This document shows positions 1 to 7,171 of a stretch of DNA of 11,330 bases, one piece after another. The notes beneath the pieces are model-generated. The model saw nothing but the letters and a program-made list of their open reading frames with translations, was not told the DNA's origin and did no database searches. The translations under genes and the position numbers were made by a program. Every line of letters starts with the position of its first letter. Positions within the stretch are counted from its first letter, which is position 1. Source of the DNA: an uncultured Rhodanobacteraceae bacterium (GTDB lineage: Bacteria; Pseudomonadota; Gammaproteobacteria; Xanthomonadales; SZUA-5); the NCBI GenBank assembly GCA_937928755.1, contig CALEZI010000196.1, forward strand, positions 1 to 11,330, given 5' to 3'.

Positions 1-105
1 CCCGAGTCCCGAGTCCCGAGGCCCGAGGCCCGAGGCCCGAGGCCCAAGGCCCAAGGCCCAAGGCCCAAGGCCCGTGCTCCGTGCTCCGTGCCTGTGCCCC
101 GTGCC
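1..105. repeat. Degenerating heptanucleotide tandem repeat
   Basis: Fifteen consecutive 7-bp units can be read in register. Two are CCCGAGT, four CCCGAGG, four CCCAAGG, one CCCGTGC, two TCCGTGC, and then the decayed units CTGTGCC and CCGTGCC. The unit sequence changes in blocks, as expected if local duplication followed point mutation. The array starts at or before the window edge, so its true length is unknown. It ends about 55 bp before the first conserved CYTH codon and must lie in the promoter or leader region of the downstream operon. Heptanucleotide tandem repeats are frequent in Xanthomonadales genomes, from memory. A role in phase or expression variation here is only a possibility. 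Confidence 0.9.
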
Positions 106-147
106 CACGGCATACTCCGTTGTTTACAGTCCGACCCGCCAACCACC

Positions 148-151
148 GGAG
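148..151 (+). promoter_or_regulatory. Shine-Dalgarno-like GGAG deciding the CYTH start
   Basis: GGAG lies 8 nt before the in-frame ATC at 160. It is the only Shine-Dalgarno-like motif near the point where the conserved CYTH N-terminus begins. The upstream in-frame GTG codons at 88 and 94 sit inside the heptamer array with no purine-rich leader. This favours initiation at or near 160 despite the lack of an ATG there. Confidence 0.4.
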
Positions 152-159
152 CCGCTGCC

Positions 160-633
160 ATCGCCATCGAAATCGAACGCAAGTTTCTGCTGGCAGACGA
201 CCGCTGGCGTGCCGAGGTGCGCTGCAGCGAGTACCTGGCGCAGGGATATCTCGGCGGCACGCGCTCATCGGTGCGCGTACGCATCGGCGGCGATCGCGCC
301 TGGCTCAACATCAAGAGCCTGACGCTCGGCGCGGCACGCCTGGAGTTCGAATATCCGATTCCCGTCGTCGATGCGCAGATCATGTTGGCGCAACTGGCGG
401 ACGGCCCGGTGGTGTCGAAGATGCGCCACCATGTGGACATCGGGCAGCACCTGTTCGAGATCGACGAATTCGATGGCGACAATACGGGCCTGATCGTCGC
501 CGAAGTCGAACTGAGCGCCGCCGACGAGGAGTTCGCGCGGCCAGCGTGGCTGGGGCGTGAAGTCACCGACGATCCGCGCTATTACAACGTCAATCTGGCG
601 CGACGTCCGTTCTGCGCCTGGGAGTCTTCATGA
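160..633 (+). CDS. Short CYTH-domain protein (triphosphate tunnel metalloenzyme), possible ATC start
   Basis: Read from 160 the product is 157 residues, the length of the short bacterial CYTH proteins. It begins I-A-I-E-I-E-R-K-F-L-L, matching the family N-terminus M-A-I-E-I-E-R-K-F-L-L except that the initiator codon is ATC. The ExExK signature that binds metal and triphosphate is residues 4-8. Alternating charged strands follow (SSVRVRI, AWLNIK, RLEFEYPIP, KMRHHV, FEIDEFDG, LIVAEVELS), as expected for an eight-stranded tunnel. Short bacterial members such as Nitrosomonas NE1496 hydrolyse inorganic tripolyphosphate; the true substrate here is unknown. The stop overlaps the nagZ start as ATGA, placing it first in the operon. 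The alternative start is GTG at 88 or 94, which would add 22-24 residues translated from repeat DNA. Confidence 0.85.
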   Translation: MAIEIERKFLLADDRWRAEVRCSEYLAQGYLGGTRSSVRVRIGGDRAWLNIKSLTLGAARLEFEYPIPVVDAQIMLAQLADGPVVSKMRHHVDIGQHLFEIDEFDGDNTGLIVAEVELSAADEEFARPAWLGREVTDDPRYYNVNLARRPFCAWESS

Positions 634-1649
634 GCGCCTTGATGCTGGGGTTGGCGGGTCCGGAGCTTGCCCGCGAAGAGCGCGCGGCACTGGCCGATCC
701 GGCGGTGGCCGGTGCGATCCTGTTCACGCGCAATTTCGTCGATCTGCAGCAGGTGAAAACACTCTGTGCGGAAATCCGCGCTGCATCGCCGGAAGCCATC
801 ATTGCGGTCGACCAGGAAGGCGGTCGCGTGCAACGTTTTCGACCTGGTTTCACCGCGCTGCCGCCGCTTGCCCGCATCGGCGCGCTGCATGCGCACCAGC
901 CTGCCGCAGCGCGCCGGGCGGCGCGGCTGCACGCCGAAATCATGGCGGTGGAAGTCCTCGCCGCGGGGCTCGACCTCAGCTTCGCCCCGGTTGCCGATCT
1001 GGCACGCGGCAATCTGGCGATCGGCGATCGCGCCTTTTCGCCCGATCCGATGGTCTGCGCCGAGCTCTCGACGGTCTACGCCGACACCATGCAGCGCGTG
1101 GGCATGGTGGCAACGCTGAAGCACTTTCCGGGGCACGGCAGCGTGATCGCCGATTCCCATCATGCGCGGGCCATCGACACGCGACCCGCGCATGCCATCT
1201 ACGACGAGGACTTGTTGCCGTTCGCCACCGGGGTGCTCGCCGGTGCGCGCGCGGTGATGATGGCGCACGTCGAATATCCGGCGGTGGTCGCCGATGCTGC
1301 CGGTTATTCGGCTTACTGGATCAAGGATGTCTTGCGCGGAGCGCTCGGCTTTGACGGTGTGGTCATTTCGGACGACATCGGCATGGTCGCCGGCGCGGCG
1401 CTGGGTGATGTCGGCGCGCGCCTTGCCGCGCACCGCGACGCCGGTTGCGATCTGATCCTCGTGTGCGATCCGGCCCTGGTGCCGACGGCGCTGGCGGCTG
1501 CCGCGGCGTTGCGGCTGCGTGCGCCCGCCCGGCTTGCCGCTCGCCTGCGCGGACGCTTGCGTGCGCCCAGCCGGCGAGCGCGGGAAGGCTCGACTTGGTC
1601 GCAGCGCGCCGCTAGGCTGGACGCTTTGCTGGAGTTGATGCGCACATGA
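630..1649 (+). CDS. nagZ: Beta-N-acetylhexosaminidase, GH3, cell-wall recycling
   Basis: A 339-residue glycoside hydrolase family 3 protein, the usual length for single-domain proteobacterial NagZ. NagZ acts in the cytoplasm, removing N-acetylglucosamine from the anhydromuropeptides of peptidoglycan turnover. Visible signatures are ILFTRNFVD near the N-terminus, DQEGGRVQRF, IGDRAFSPDP, KHFPGHG at residues 164-170 and the D175-S176-H177 loop that supplies the general acid/base His-Asp pair. The nucleophile motif SDDIGM puts Asp248 at the catalytic position. There is no signal peptide, as expected. GGGAG at 620-624 gives a good ribosome binding site 5 nt before the ATG. That ATG overlaps the CYTH stop, and the nagZ stop overlaps hpt, so the gene lies inside a translationally coupled operon. 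The C-terminal 50 residues are unusually rich in Ala and Arg. Confidence 0.96.
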   Translation: MSALMLGLAGPELAREERAALADPAVAGAILFTRNFVDLQQVKTLCAEIRAASPEAIIAVDQEGGRVQRFRPGFTALPPLARIGALHAHQPAAARRAARLHAEIMAVEVLAAGLDLSFAPVADLARGNLAIGDRAFSPDPMVCAELSTVYADTMQRVGMVATLKHFPGHGSVIADSHHARAIDTRPAHAIYDEDLLPFATGVLAGARAVMMAHVEYPAVVADAAGYSAYWIKDVLRGALGFDGVVISDDIGMVAGAALGDVGARLAAHRDAGCDLILVCDPALVPTALAAAAALRLRAPARLAARLRGRLRAPSRRAREGSTWSQRAARLDALLELMRT

Positions 1650-2191
1650 CCGATATCGATCTGAAGCCAATCCTGGCCCGTTCAGACCTGCTGTTCGACC
1701 GCCCTGCGCTGGAGGCGGCGATCGACCGCATGGCCGTCGCCATCAGCGAACGTCTGCACGGCCAGCGGCCAATCTACGTGACCGTGCTCACCGGTGGCCT
1801 GATCACCGCCGGCATGCTGGCGCCGCGCGTGAGTACCGAGGTCGACCTCGATTTCGACTACGTGCACGTCACCCGTTACCACGGCGGCACCAGCGGCGGC
1901 GAACTGCACTGGAAGGCGCGGCCGCGCAACGATTTCGCCGGACGCGTGGTGCTTTTCGTCGACGACATCCTCGATGAAGGCCATACGCTCGAAGCGTTGA
2001 AGCAGTACGCGCTGGACGCGGGGGCGACGGCGGTCTACATCGCCGTGCTGGTGCGCAAGGAGCACGACCGCTGCGTGCCCGGCATCAGCGCGGATTTCAT
2101 CGGTCTGACCGTGCCCGACCGCTACGTGTTCGGCTTCGGCATGGACTACGAGGAACACGGTCGCAGCCTGTTCGGCATCTACGCGGCATGA
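1646..2191 (+). CDS. hpt: Hypoxanthine-guanine phosphoribosyltransferase
   Basis: A 181-residue type I phosphoribosyltransferase. It transfers ribose-5-phosphate from PRPP to hypoxanthine or guanine, giving IMP or GMP, in cytoplasmic purine salvage. The PRPP-binding signature VVLFVDDILDEGHT carries the acidic pair D106-D107. The loop TGGLITAGML near residue 50 and the C-terminal segment GLTVPDRYVFGFGMDYEEHGR fit the purine-PRT hood and base-binding region. The start ATG forms ATGA with the nagZ stop; a GGAG at 1631-1634 is 11 nt upstream, rather far, so coupling to nagZ translation is likely. It precedes a thioinosine phosphorylase whose product, hypoxanthine, is its substrate. Assignment as Hpt rather than xanthine PRT rests on the overall motif pattern and this context. 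Confidence 0.94.
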   Translation: MTDIDLKPILARSDLLFDRPALEAAIDRMAVAISERLHGQRPIYVTVLTGGLITAGMLAPRVSTEVDLDFDYVHVTRYHGGTSGGELHWKARPRNDFAGRVVLFVDDILDEGHTLEALKQYALDAGATAVYIAVLVRKEHDRCVPGISADFIGLTVPDRYVFGFGMDYEEHGRSLFGIYAA

Positions 2192-2952
2192 GTGGCCCGA
2201 TGATCGGGATCATCGGCGGCACCGGTTTTGGTCGTATCGCCGACCTGCTTGCCGTGCAGAGCGTCGAACTCGAAACCGAGTACGGCTGGCCGTCGGCTGC
2301 AGTCGTTATCGGGCAGATCGATCAGGCTAGCGTGGCCTTCCTTGCGCGCCACGGCAGTCCGCACCGGATCGCCCCGCATCGGGTCAACTATCGCGCCAAC
2401 ATCGCCGTGCTCAAGGCGCTGGGTGTGACGGAAGTCATTGCGATCAATGCGGTGGGCGGCATCGCCGACTGGGCCGGTCCGGGCGCGATCGCGTTGCCCA
2501 CGCAACTGATCGACTACACCCATGGCCGGCTGTCGAGTTTCAGCGATGTCGGCGACCGTGCGGTCGAACACATCGACTTCAGCGAGCCCTTCAGCGAACC
2601 GCTGCGCCAGCGCCTGCTGGCGGCTGCGGTGTCCGCCGGCCTTGCCGTGCACGACGGCGGCGTGATTGCCGTGACCCAGGGGCCGCGCCTGGAAACCCGG
2701 GCCGAAGTCGCGCGCTTGCGTCGCGATGGCAACGATCTGGTCGGCATGACCTCGATGCCCGAGGCTGCCCTGGCGCGCGAGGCGGGACTCGGTTACGCAT
2801 CGATTGCCGTATCGGCCAACGCCGCGGCTGGTTGTGGCGGTAGCGAAATCATCACCATGCACGAGATCGAGCAGACCCTGGAAGAGGCCATGCAGAGGGT
2901 GCTGCGGCTGGTGCGGGAGTGCCTGCGCCATCACTCACCCGGCATATCGTAA
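2188..2952 (+). CDS. mtnP: S-methyl-5'-thioinosine phosphorylase (MTAP/PNP family)
   Basis: A 254-residue member of the PNP/MTA phosphorylase family. The phosphate loop IGIIGGTGFG spans residues 6-15, R54-H55-G56 binds phosphate, and HRVNYRANIAVLKALG with INAVGGI forms the core. GPRLETRAEV and LVGMTSMPEAALAREAGL are the conserved late motifs. Near the purine pocket the sequence is S-A-N211-A-A-A-G. An Asn at this place is associated with 6-oxopurines, whereas MTA phosphorylases have Asp. That, plus the adjacent hpt, favours methylthioinosine over methylthioadenosine, as shown for Pseudomonas PA3004. The reaction gives hypoxanthine and 5-methylthioribose-1-phosphate. No Shine-Dalgarno motif precedes the ATG, which overlaps the hpt stop, so translation is probably coupled. 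An in-frame ATG at 2200 is the alternative start. Confidence 0.92.
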   Translation: MSGPMIGIIGGTGFGRIADLLAVQSVELETEYGWPSAAVVIGQIDQASVAFLARHGSPHRIAPHRVNYRANIAVLKALGVTEVIAINAVGGIADWAGPGAIALPTQLIDYTHGRLSSFSDVGDRAVEHIDFSEPFSEPLRQRLLAAAVSAGLAVHDGGVIAVTQGPRLETRAEVARLRRDGNDLVGMTSMPEAALAREAGLGYASIAVSANAAAGCGGSEIITMHEIEQTLEEAMQRVLRLVRECLRHHSPGIS

Positions 2953-3228
2953 TCCATTGATTTCAATGTGGAATGGAGCTTTTTGCGCGAGCTTTCACGG
3001 TCAGCTCTCGACGCAAGGTCGCGGCCGCCGGCGACGCGCGAACAAGCGTATCGGCAGGTGCCACCGGACGCTTTCCGGACCGATCGGCAGCGCCTGAGGT
3101 CGCCGCCGGTTTGCTGCGCACACCGGTCGGGCGCAGCGCTGGCTCTGGCGGACTTGTCTGCGCAATTGCGTTCGTCATTTGCCGACACTCGTGGCAGGAT
3201 GTTGCCCATTGACGGCGGGTAGATCCTG
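2953..3228. other. Intergenic region before wax synthase; no gene supported
   Basis: This 276-bp gap separates the salvage operon from the lipid locus. Open frames of 79-101 codons cross it in several registers, but none has a family signature or a convincing ribosome binding site. I read them as by-products of high GC. It holds a 14-bp dyad with 6-bp arms directly after the mtnP stop (CATTGA-TT-TCAATG, 2955-2968) and a perfect 10-bp palindrome CGCAATTGCG at 3161-3170. Either could be part of a promoter or operator for the downstream gene, but I see no convincing -35/-10 pair. GGCGGGT at 3214-3220 serves as the ribosome binding site, 8 nt before the ATG. Confidence 0.6.
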
Positions 3229-4743
3229 ATGACGATGCACGAGCCGATGTCCAAGGTCGACACCGCATGGCTGCGGATGGAGCGACCGACCAATCTGATG
3301 ATGATTACCGGCGTGATCGTGCTCGAGCGCGCGCTGGATATTGCCGCTCTAAAGCGCACCATCGAGGCGCGTTTCCTGTCGTTTCGGCGTTTCAATCAGC
3401 GTCCGATCGAGTTGTCCGGGCAGTGGTACTGGGAAGTCGACGAGACTTTCGACATCAACTGGCATGTGCGGCGGGCGGCGCTGCCGACGCCGGCTGGCAA
3501 AGCCGAGTTGCAGGAGTACGTCAGCAACCTGGCCAGTTCGCCGTTGGATCAGAACAAGCCGATGTGGCAATTCCACCTGATCGAAAACTACAACGGCGGC
3601 GGCGCACTGGTGACGCGCGTGCATCACTGTTACGCCGACGGCATCGCGCTGGTCCAGGTGATGCTGTCGCTGCACGACACCAGTCCCCACGCGCGGCATC
3701 ACGAGCCACATCCGGTCGAGGTGCTGAAGCGTTCCGGCGGCACGGTGTTCGAGCGTCTGCTGGCGCCCGCCCGGCATCAGGTCGAAAACGCGGTTGGCCT
3801 GGTCGAGGCTGCCCTGCAAAAGACCTACGATGCAATTCGCGACCCGGCAGCCGCGGTGGAGTCGTTGATGGGACTGGCGCGTACCGGCAGTCACGAGGCC
3901 GCCGAAATCGCGCGCGAACTGGTGCATGCGCTGATGTTGAGCGACGATCCATCGACGCGTTTCAAGGCGCCTCTTGGCGTCTACAAGCGCGTCGCCTGGT
4001 GCGATCCGATCCCGCTGGAACAGGTCAAGGCCGTCGGCAAGGCGCTCGATGCCACGGTCAACGACGTGCTGATGGCGTGCGCCGCCGGTGCCCTGCGTGC
4101 TTACCTGCTGGAGCACGGGGAGCAGGCCGACGGCCTGTCCATTCGCGCCACGATACCGGTGAACCTGCGTCCGCTGGAGCACGCCAGGGAGCTCGGCAAT
4201 CACTTCGGCCTGGTGTTCCTGGAGTTGCCGATTGGACTTGCCAATCCGGTGGCGCGCCTGGCGGCCGTGCGCAACAGCATGAGCGAACTGAAGCATTCAC
4301 GCCAGGCCGTCATGTCGTACGGCATGTTGAGTGCGCTCGGCGTGGGCCCCAATTCGCTGCAAAAGCCGGCGTTGGAACTGCTGAGTCGCAAGGCTTCAGC
4401 GGTGGCCACCAATGTGCCGGGCCCCCAGGTGCCACTTTACCTGTGCGGAGTGGCCGTGCGCGAAATGATGTTCTGGGTACCGCAGAGCGGCACGATCGGC
4501 ATGGGAATCAGCATCTTGAGTTATGCGGGTTCGGTGTATTTCGGGTTGATCGCCGACACCAAGCTGGTCGCCGATCCGGACAGCATCATTGCGCGCTTTG
4601 GGCCGGAACTGGAAAAGCTGCTGTTGATAACGCTGATGCACGATTCCGATGAGCCGATTACCGCGGAGTCAGCCGAACGGGTGTTGGCGCCTGCGGCGGT
4701 GAAGCCGCGGCGGCGCCGGAAGTCCCGTTCGTCGGCTTCGTGA
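3229..4743 (+). CDS. Wax ester synthase/diacylglycerol O-acyltransferase (WS/DGAT)
   Basis: A 504-residue bacterial WS/DGAT acyltransferase, related to Acinetobacter AtfA. It joins fatty acyl-CoA to a fatty alcohol (wax ester) or to diacylglycerol (triacylglycerol) at the inner membrane or lipid inclusion. The catalytic motif HHxxxDG is H132-H133-C-Y-A-D-G138. Upstream lies KPMWQFHLIE (the PLW-type motif) at 110-119. The C-terminal half has N278-D279-V-L-M-A, the structural ND motif, and N395-V-P-G-P-Q400. The N-terminal VDTAWLRMERPTNLMMI is typical of the family. The basic tail KPRRRRKSRSS after residue 491 is a possible membrane- or granule-binding end. ATG codons at 3235 and 3247 are alternative starts. 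Its alcohol substrate is plausibly supplied by the acyl-CoA reductase at 9066. Preference for wax ester or triacylglycerol cannot be read from sequence. Confidence 0.95.
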   Translation: MTMHEPMSKVDTAWLRMERPTNLMMITGVIVLERALDIAALKRTIEARFLSFRRFNQRPIELSGQWYWEVDETFDINWHVRRAALPTPAGKAELQEYVSNLASSPLDQNKPMWQFHLIENYNGGGALVTRVHHCYADGIALVQVMLSLHDTSPHARHHEPHPVEVLKRSGGTVFERLLAPARHQVENAVGLVEAALQKTYDAIRDPAAAVESLMGLARTGSHEAAEIARELVHALMLSDDPSTRFKAPLGVYKRVAWCDPIPLEQVKAVGKALDATVNDVLMACAAGALRAYLLEHGEQADGLSIRATIPVNLRPLEHARELGNHFGLVFLELPIGLANPVARLAAVRNSMSELKHSRQAVMSYGMLSALGVGPNSLQKPALELLSRKASAVATNVPGPQVPLYLCGVAVREMMFWVPQSGTIGMGISILSYAGSVYFGLIADTKLVADPDSIIARFGPELEKLLLITLMHDSDEPITAESAERVLAPAAVKPRRRRKSRSSAS

Positions 4744-4834
4744 GCTGGCGCGCAGACGGCGGTTGTGCCATGGCGTAAGCTAAATCCAGTCGAGCACGCC
4801 AAGGATCTGCCAAACAAGGTGAGAAACAGTCGCT

Positions 4835-4862
4835 TTGTGCTTGATTCTAAATGTTCTATCCT
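4835..4862 (+). promoter_or_regulatory. Candidate sigma-70 promoter for the secreted P-domain protein
   Basis: TTGTGC at 4835-4840 and TATCCT at 4857-4862 are separated by 16 bp, inside the most AT-rich stretch of this intergenic region. Transcription would begin near 4869, giving a leader of about 28 nt that contains the strong ribosome binding site at 4886. This fits the ATG at 4897 and argues against the upstream in-frame GTG at 4765. Both hexamers deviate from consensus. Confidence 0.4.
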
Positions 4863-4885
4863 AAGCGAATCTGACCCAGCGGGGC

Positions 4886-4891
4886 GGGAGG
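4886..4891 (+). promoter_or_regulatory. Strong ribosome binding site GGGAGG
   Basis: GGGAGG stands 5 nt before the ATG at 4897. The long open frame could otherwise begin at GTG 4765, so this site decides the start. It places a clean signal peptide at the N-terminus. Confidence 0.7.
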
Positions 4892-4896
4892 GCCAC

Positions 4897-6264
4897 ATGG
4901 CCGCAAAGCACATCCATCGCATGACGTTGTTGGCGTCGTGTTGCGCTGTCGGTCTGGGCTTTGCCAGCAGCACCTTGCACGCACAGACGTCGCCCGCGTT
5001 CACCATGCGCCTTGAGTACGCGGTGACCTACACGCCGTATTTCCCGAACGGCCAGATCGATACCTCGCCGCCGTTCACCTTGTGCCGCAATAACGCGATC
5101 GCGCTGCGTTTCCGCTACCAGTGGACCCACAACTTTCAGGAATACGTGTACACCGAGCCGACCACCTCGCCGTACCCGTATTACTTCGTCCAGGGCATTT
5201 CGCCGAATCCTGCCTTCATGCCGGCGGCCCAGCCCGGTGGTCCGGTGGTGCGCATGGTGGATGTCGGATTGATCTCCAGTTCGGTGAACACCAGTGGAAT
5301 GCGCCAGGTAGGCTTCCGCGGCCGCTCATCGGGATTTTTCGGCAATCCGATCCAGACCGCGACGGCCAATGTACTGATCGAAACCCAGATCGAGCCACCG
5401 CCGACGCAGTACGCGGAAATTGGCGACGGCACCCTCGACATGCCGACCCGGCCGTGGCTGCGCTGGTTTGATTCGCTGGCCGACAACAAGCGCCTCGACA
5501 TTGCCCGATGTGCGGACCTGACCGCAGTGACGCCCGCCGAATGCGGTTTGTCGAACATGCCTGGGCTGCCATTGGACGACAATTGCGGCAGCAGCCAGTA
5601 TTGCTGGGCAGGCAACGATTACCGTCATCAGGTCGCGACTGCGCTGGACAGCAATACCCCGTATCAGTATCGGGTACTCGGCCGAAATCAATGCGGCGTC
5701 AGCAGCGAGTTCGATTCAACGCCGCAGCGCCCGTTCTTCAAGACCGCCCAGGCGTGCTTCGTCGTGCCCAACGGGATCATTCCGGACGGCGGTTCGGTGA
5801 ACTTCGATGCGGCGACCACGACCCAGAACCTTGGTTCCCTGGCAGCGGACCTGCGGGTGACCGTTCATGCCGACCACGCAGATGTCAGTGATTTGCGCAT
5901 CAGCCTGACCAAGACATCGCCGGTGGTGGCGGGGCCACTGCTGCTGATGGATCGACCGACCGGCGGCAACTGCGTCAACGGCAAGCGCATCCAGACTGCG
6001 TTCGCCAACAACGGCACACCCTTGGGCGCCGGCTGCGATCTCGACGAACCGGCCATCAACGGGCGCACCGCGCCATTGCAGTCGCTGGCATCGTTCGCGC
6101 CGCTGGAGGGTGCAGGGACCTGGCGCTTGACGATCGAAGATACTGAAGCCGACGGCAAGTCCGGACGGCTGCTCGAATGGTGTTTGTCGACCGACCCGCA
6201 ATTGCCGCCGTTGCAAGCGGCGGCATTCGTCAATCCAACGCTATTCGCCAACGGCTTCGAATAG
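4897..6264 (+). CDS. Secreted protein with C-terminal P-domain and FANGFE tail
   Basis: A 455-residue predicted exported protein of unknown function. Residues 1-30 form a signal peptide: basic MAAKHIHR, a hydrophobic core, and probable cleavage after SSTLHA before QTSP. The middle (about 186-280) is Cys-rich and ends with YQYRVLGRNQCGVSSEF, which resembles a fibronectin type III strand pattern; I am not sure of that domain. Residues about 290-432 match the proprotein-convertase P-domain, a jelly-roll often attached to secreted proteases. Signs are LRVTVHADHADVSDLRISL, SLASFAPLEGAGTWRLTIED and GRLLEWCLST. No protease catalytic domain is present, so this is not a peptidase. The last residues are LFANGFE; similar short tails ending in GFE recur on exported proteins of this order, from memory. 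Adhesion or surface binding is possible. No direct link to lipid storage is visible. Confidence 0.85.
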   Translation: MAAKHIHRMTLLASCCAVGLGFASSTLHAQTSPAFTMRLEYAVTYTPYFPNGQIDTSPPFTLCRNNAIALRFRYQWTHNFQEYVYTEPTTSPYPYYFVQGISPNPAFMPAAQPGGPVVRMVDVGLISSSVNTSGMRQVGFRGRSSGFFGNPIQTATANVLIETQIEPPPTQYAEIGDGTLDMPTRPWLRWFDSLADNKRLDIARCADLTAVTPAECGLSNMPGLPLDDNCGSSQYCWAGNDYRHQVATALDSNTPYQYRVLGRNQCGVSSEFDSTPQRPFFKTAQACFVVPNGIIPDGGSVNFDAATTTQNLGSLAADLRVTVHADHADVSDLRISLTKTSPVVAGPLLLMDRPTGGNCVNGKRIQTAFANNGTPLGAGCDLDEPAINGRTAPLQSLASFAPLEGAGTWRLTIEDTEADGKSGRLLEWCLSTDPQLPPLQAAAFVNPTLFANGFE

Positions 6265-6289
6265 CGGCAAGGCACGTTTGGGCGTCGGA

Positions 6290-6307
6290 GCGCCGGCAGT
6301 CCGGCGC
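6290..6307. terminator. GC-rich hairpin between convergent genes
   Basis: A perfect 7-bp stem GCGCCGG/CCGGCGC with a 4-nt loop CAGT lies between the stop of the secreted protein (6264) and the stop of the minus-strand TPR gene (6323). Its position suits a bidirectional terminator or mRNA-end stabiliser. There is no T-tract on either side, so intrinsic termination is uncertain. Confidence 0.4.
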
Positions 6308-6322
6308 GCCGGATGTCGCCAA

Positions 6323-7171
6323 TCAGTCTTCGAGTTCGCCCTTGGCCTTGTCGATGTCGAGCGCTTCCATCGCATCGGCCGGCTTCAACGCAATCGCCGC
6401 TTCGTACGCCTTGACCACGTCGGGCGCGCGCTTCTTGCCGTACATCATCAGCATGCCGTTGCCGTATTCGATATGCGCGATGGGCGCTTCCGGCGTCAGC
6501 TTGATCGCCTCCAGCAAATGCTTCATGCCGGTATCGGCCTTGGCGCCATAAGTGAGGCCGCCGATCATGGCGCCGATCTTGTCGATGATCTCGGCATGAT
6601 AAACACCCATCGAGGTGTGCGCCTCGGCGTGTTTGGGGGCGAGTTTCAGCGTGCGCTCCAGGCTCTCCTTGATCTTGCCGCCGAGGCCCTGGGAGAGGGC
6701 CTTGGTGATCGAGATGGTCTGACTGTAGCGACCCAGCGCGAAAGCGTGGAAATAATGCGCATTGACCTCCTGCGGCATTGCCGCGATGGCCGCTTCGGCG
6801 CGTTTGGCGCAACGATCGAAATGCGCACCGCGGTCGGCTTCCTTGGCCAGGTAAGTGGCATAGATGCCCTCGGCCTTGTTGGCGACCGTGGCGCCGATAA
6901 CCCCGAGTCCCTCGCCGAGTTCCGTGGCTTTCTGGAAATCGCCGCGATGGAATTCGCGCCACGCCTCCTGCAGTGACTCGGCGATGGCACCGGCATCGCC
7001 AGCCTGCTTCAGTTGCGGGTATTGCTTCTGCAGCGCGGCGACATGTTTCTTGTCCGGAAACGGCTCCTGGTCGCCCGCATGCAGCCGTGCCCAGGCCTTG
7101 GCCAGCTTCGGGCCGGCGTAATCAAATGCGGCACTGCTGTGTGCGAACTTGACCCATTTCTTGGCAGACAT
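6323..7171 (-). CDS. TPR-like helical-repeat protein, cytoplasmic, unknown role
   Basis: A 282-residue, Ala- and Lys-rich helical protein without signal peptide or membrane segment. Helix-turn-helix units of TPR type are visible at about 62-90 (AWREFHRGDFQKATELGEGL), 115-145 (RAEAAIAAMPQEVNAHYFHA), 165-195 (SLERTLKLAPKHAEAHTSMG), 212-240 (HLLEAIKLTPEAPIAHIEYG) and 250-268 (VVKAYEAAIALKP). The pattern small-residue, P at the turn, A/E at the next helix is typical of TPR, and the spacing resembles the regulator-of-microtubule-dynamics branch of TPR proteins. TPRs mount protein-protein contacts, so the partner is the open question. GGAG (7179-7182, read on the minus strand) lies 7 nt before the ATG and supports this start. 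It is convergent with the secreted protein and divergent from the phasin. Confidence 0.8.
   Translation of the reverse strand: MSAKKWVKFAHSSAAFDYAGPKLAKAWARLHAGDQEPFPDKKHVAALQKQYPQLKQAGDAGAIAESLQEAWREFHRGDFQKATELGEGLGVIGATVANKAEGIYATYLAKEADRGAHFDRCAKRAEAAIAAMPQEVNAHYFHAFALGRYSQTISITKALSQGLGGKIKESLERTLKLAPKHAEAHTSMGVYHAEIIDKIGAMIGGLTYGAKADTGMKHLLEAIKLTPEAPIAHIEYGNGMLMMYGKKRAPDVVKAYEAAIALKPADAMEALDIDKAKGELED

Noticed and set aside
1..105. CRISPR-like array
   Set aside because: The units are contiguous 7-mers without spacers, so this is a simple tandem repeat.
582..1670. Long minus-strand open frame of 362 codons opposite nagZ
   Set aside because: It is antisense to a gene with complete GH3 motifs, has no recognisable domain, and long shadow frames are expected at this GC content.
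2931..3395. Possible small genes in the gap between mtnP and the wax synthase on either strand
   Set aside because: Several overlapping frames are open at once, none has a convincing ribosome binding site or recognisable motif, and the minus-strand one runs into the synthase gene.
3349..4296. Minus-strand open frame of 315 codons opposite the wax ester synthase
   Set aside because: It has no family signature and is rich in Arg, Gln and His as typical for antisense readings; the plus strand carries all WS/DGAT motifs.
4765..4896. N-terminal extension of the secreted protein from GTG 4765
   Set aside because: It would bury the signal peptide behind 44 residues, has no ribosome binding site, and would contain the candidate promoter; the ATG at 4897 has GGGAGG at good spacing.
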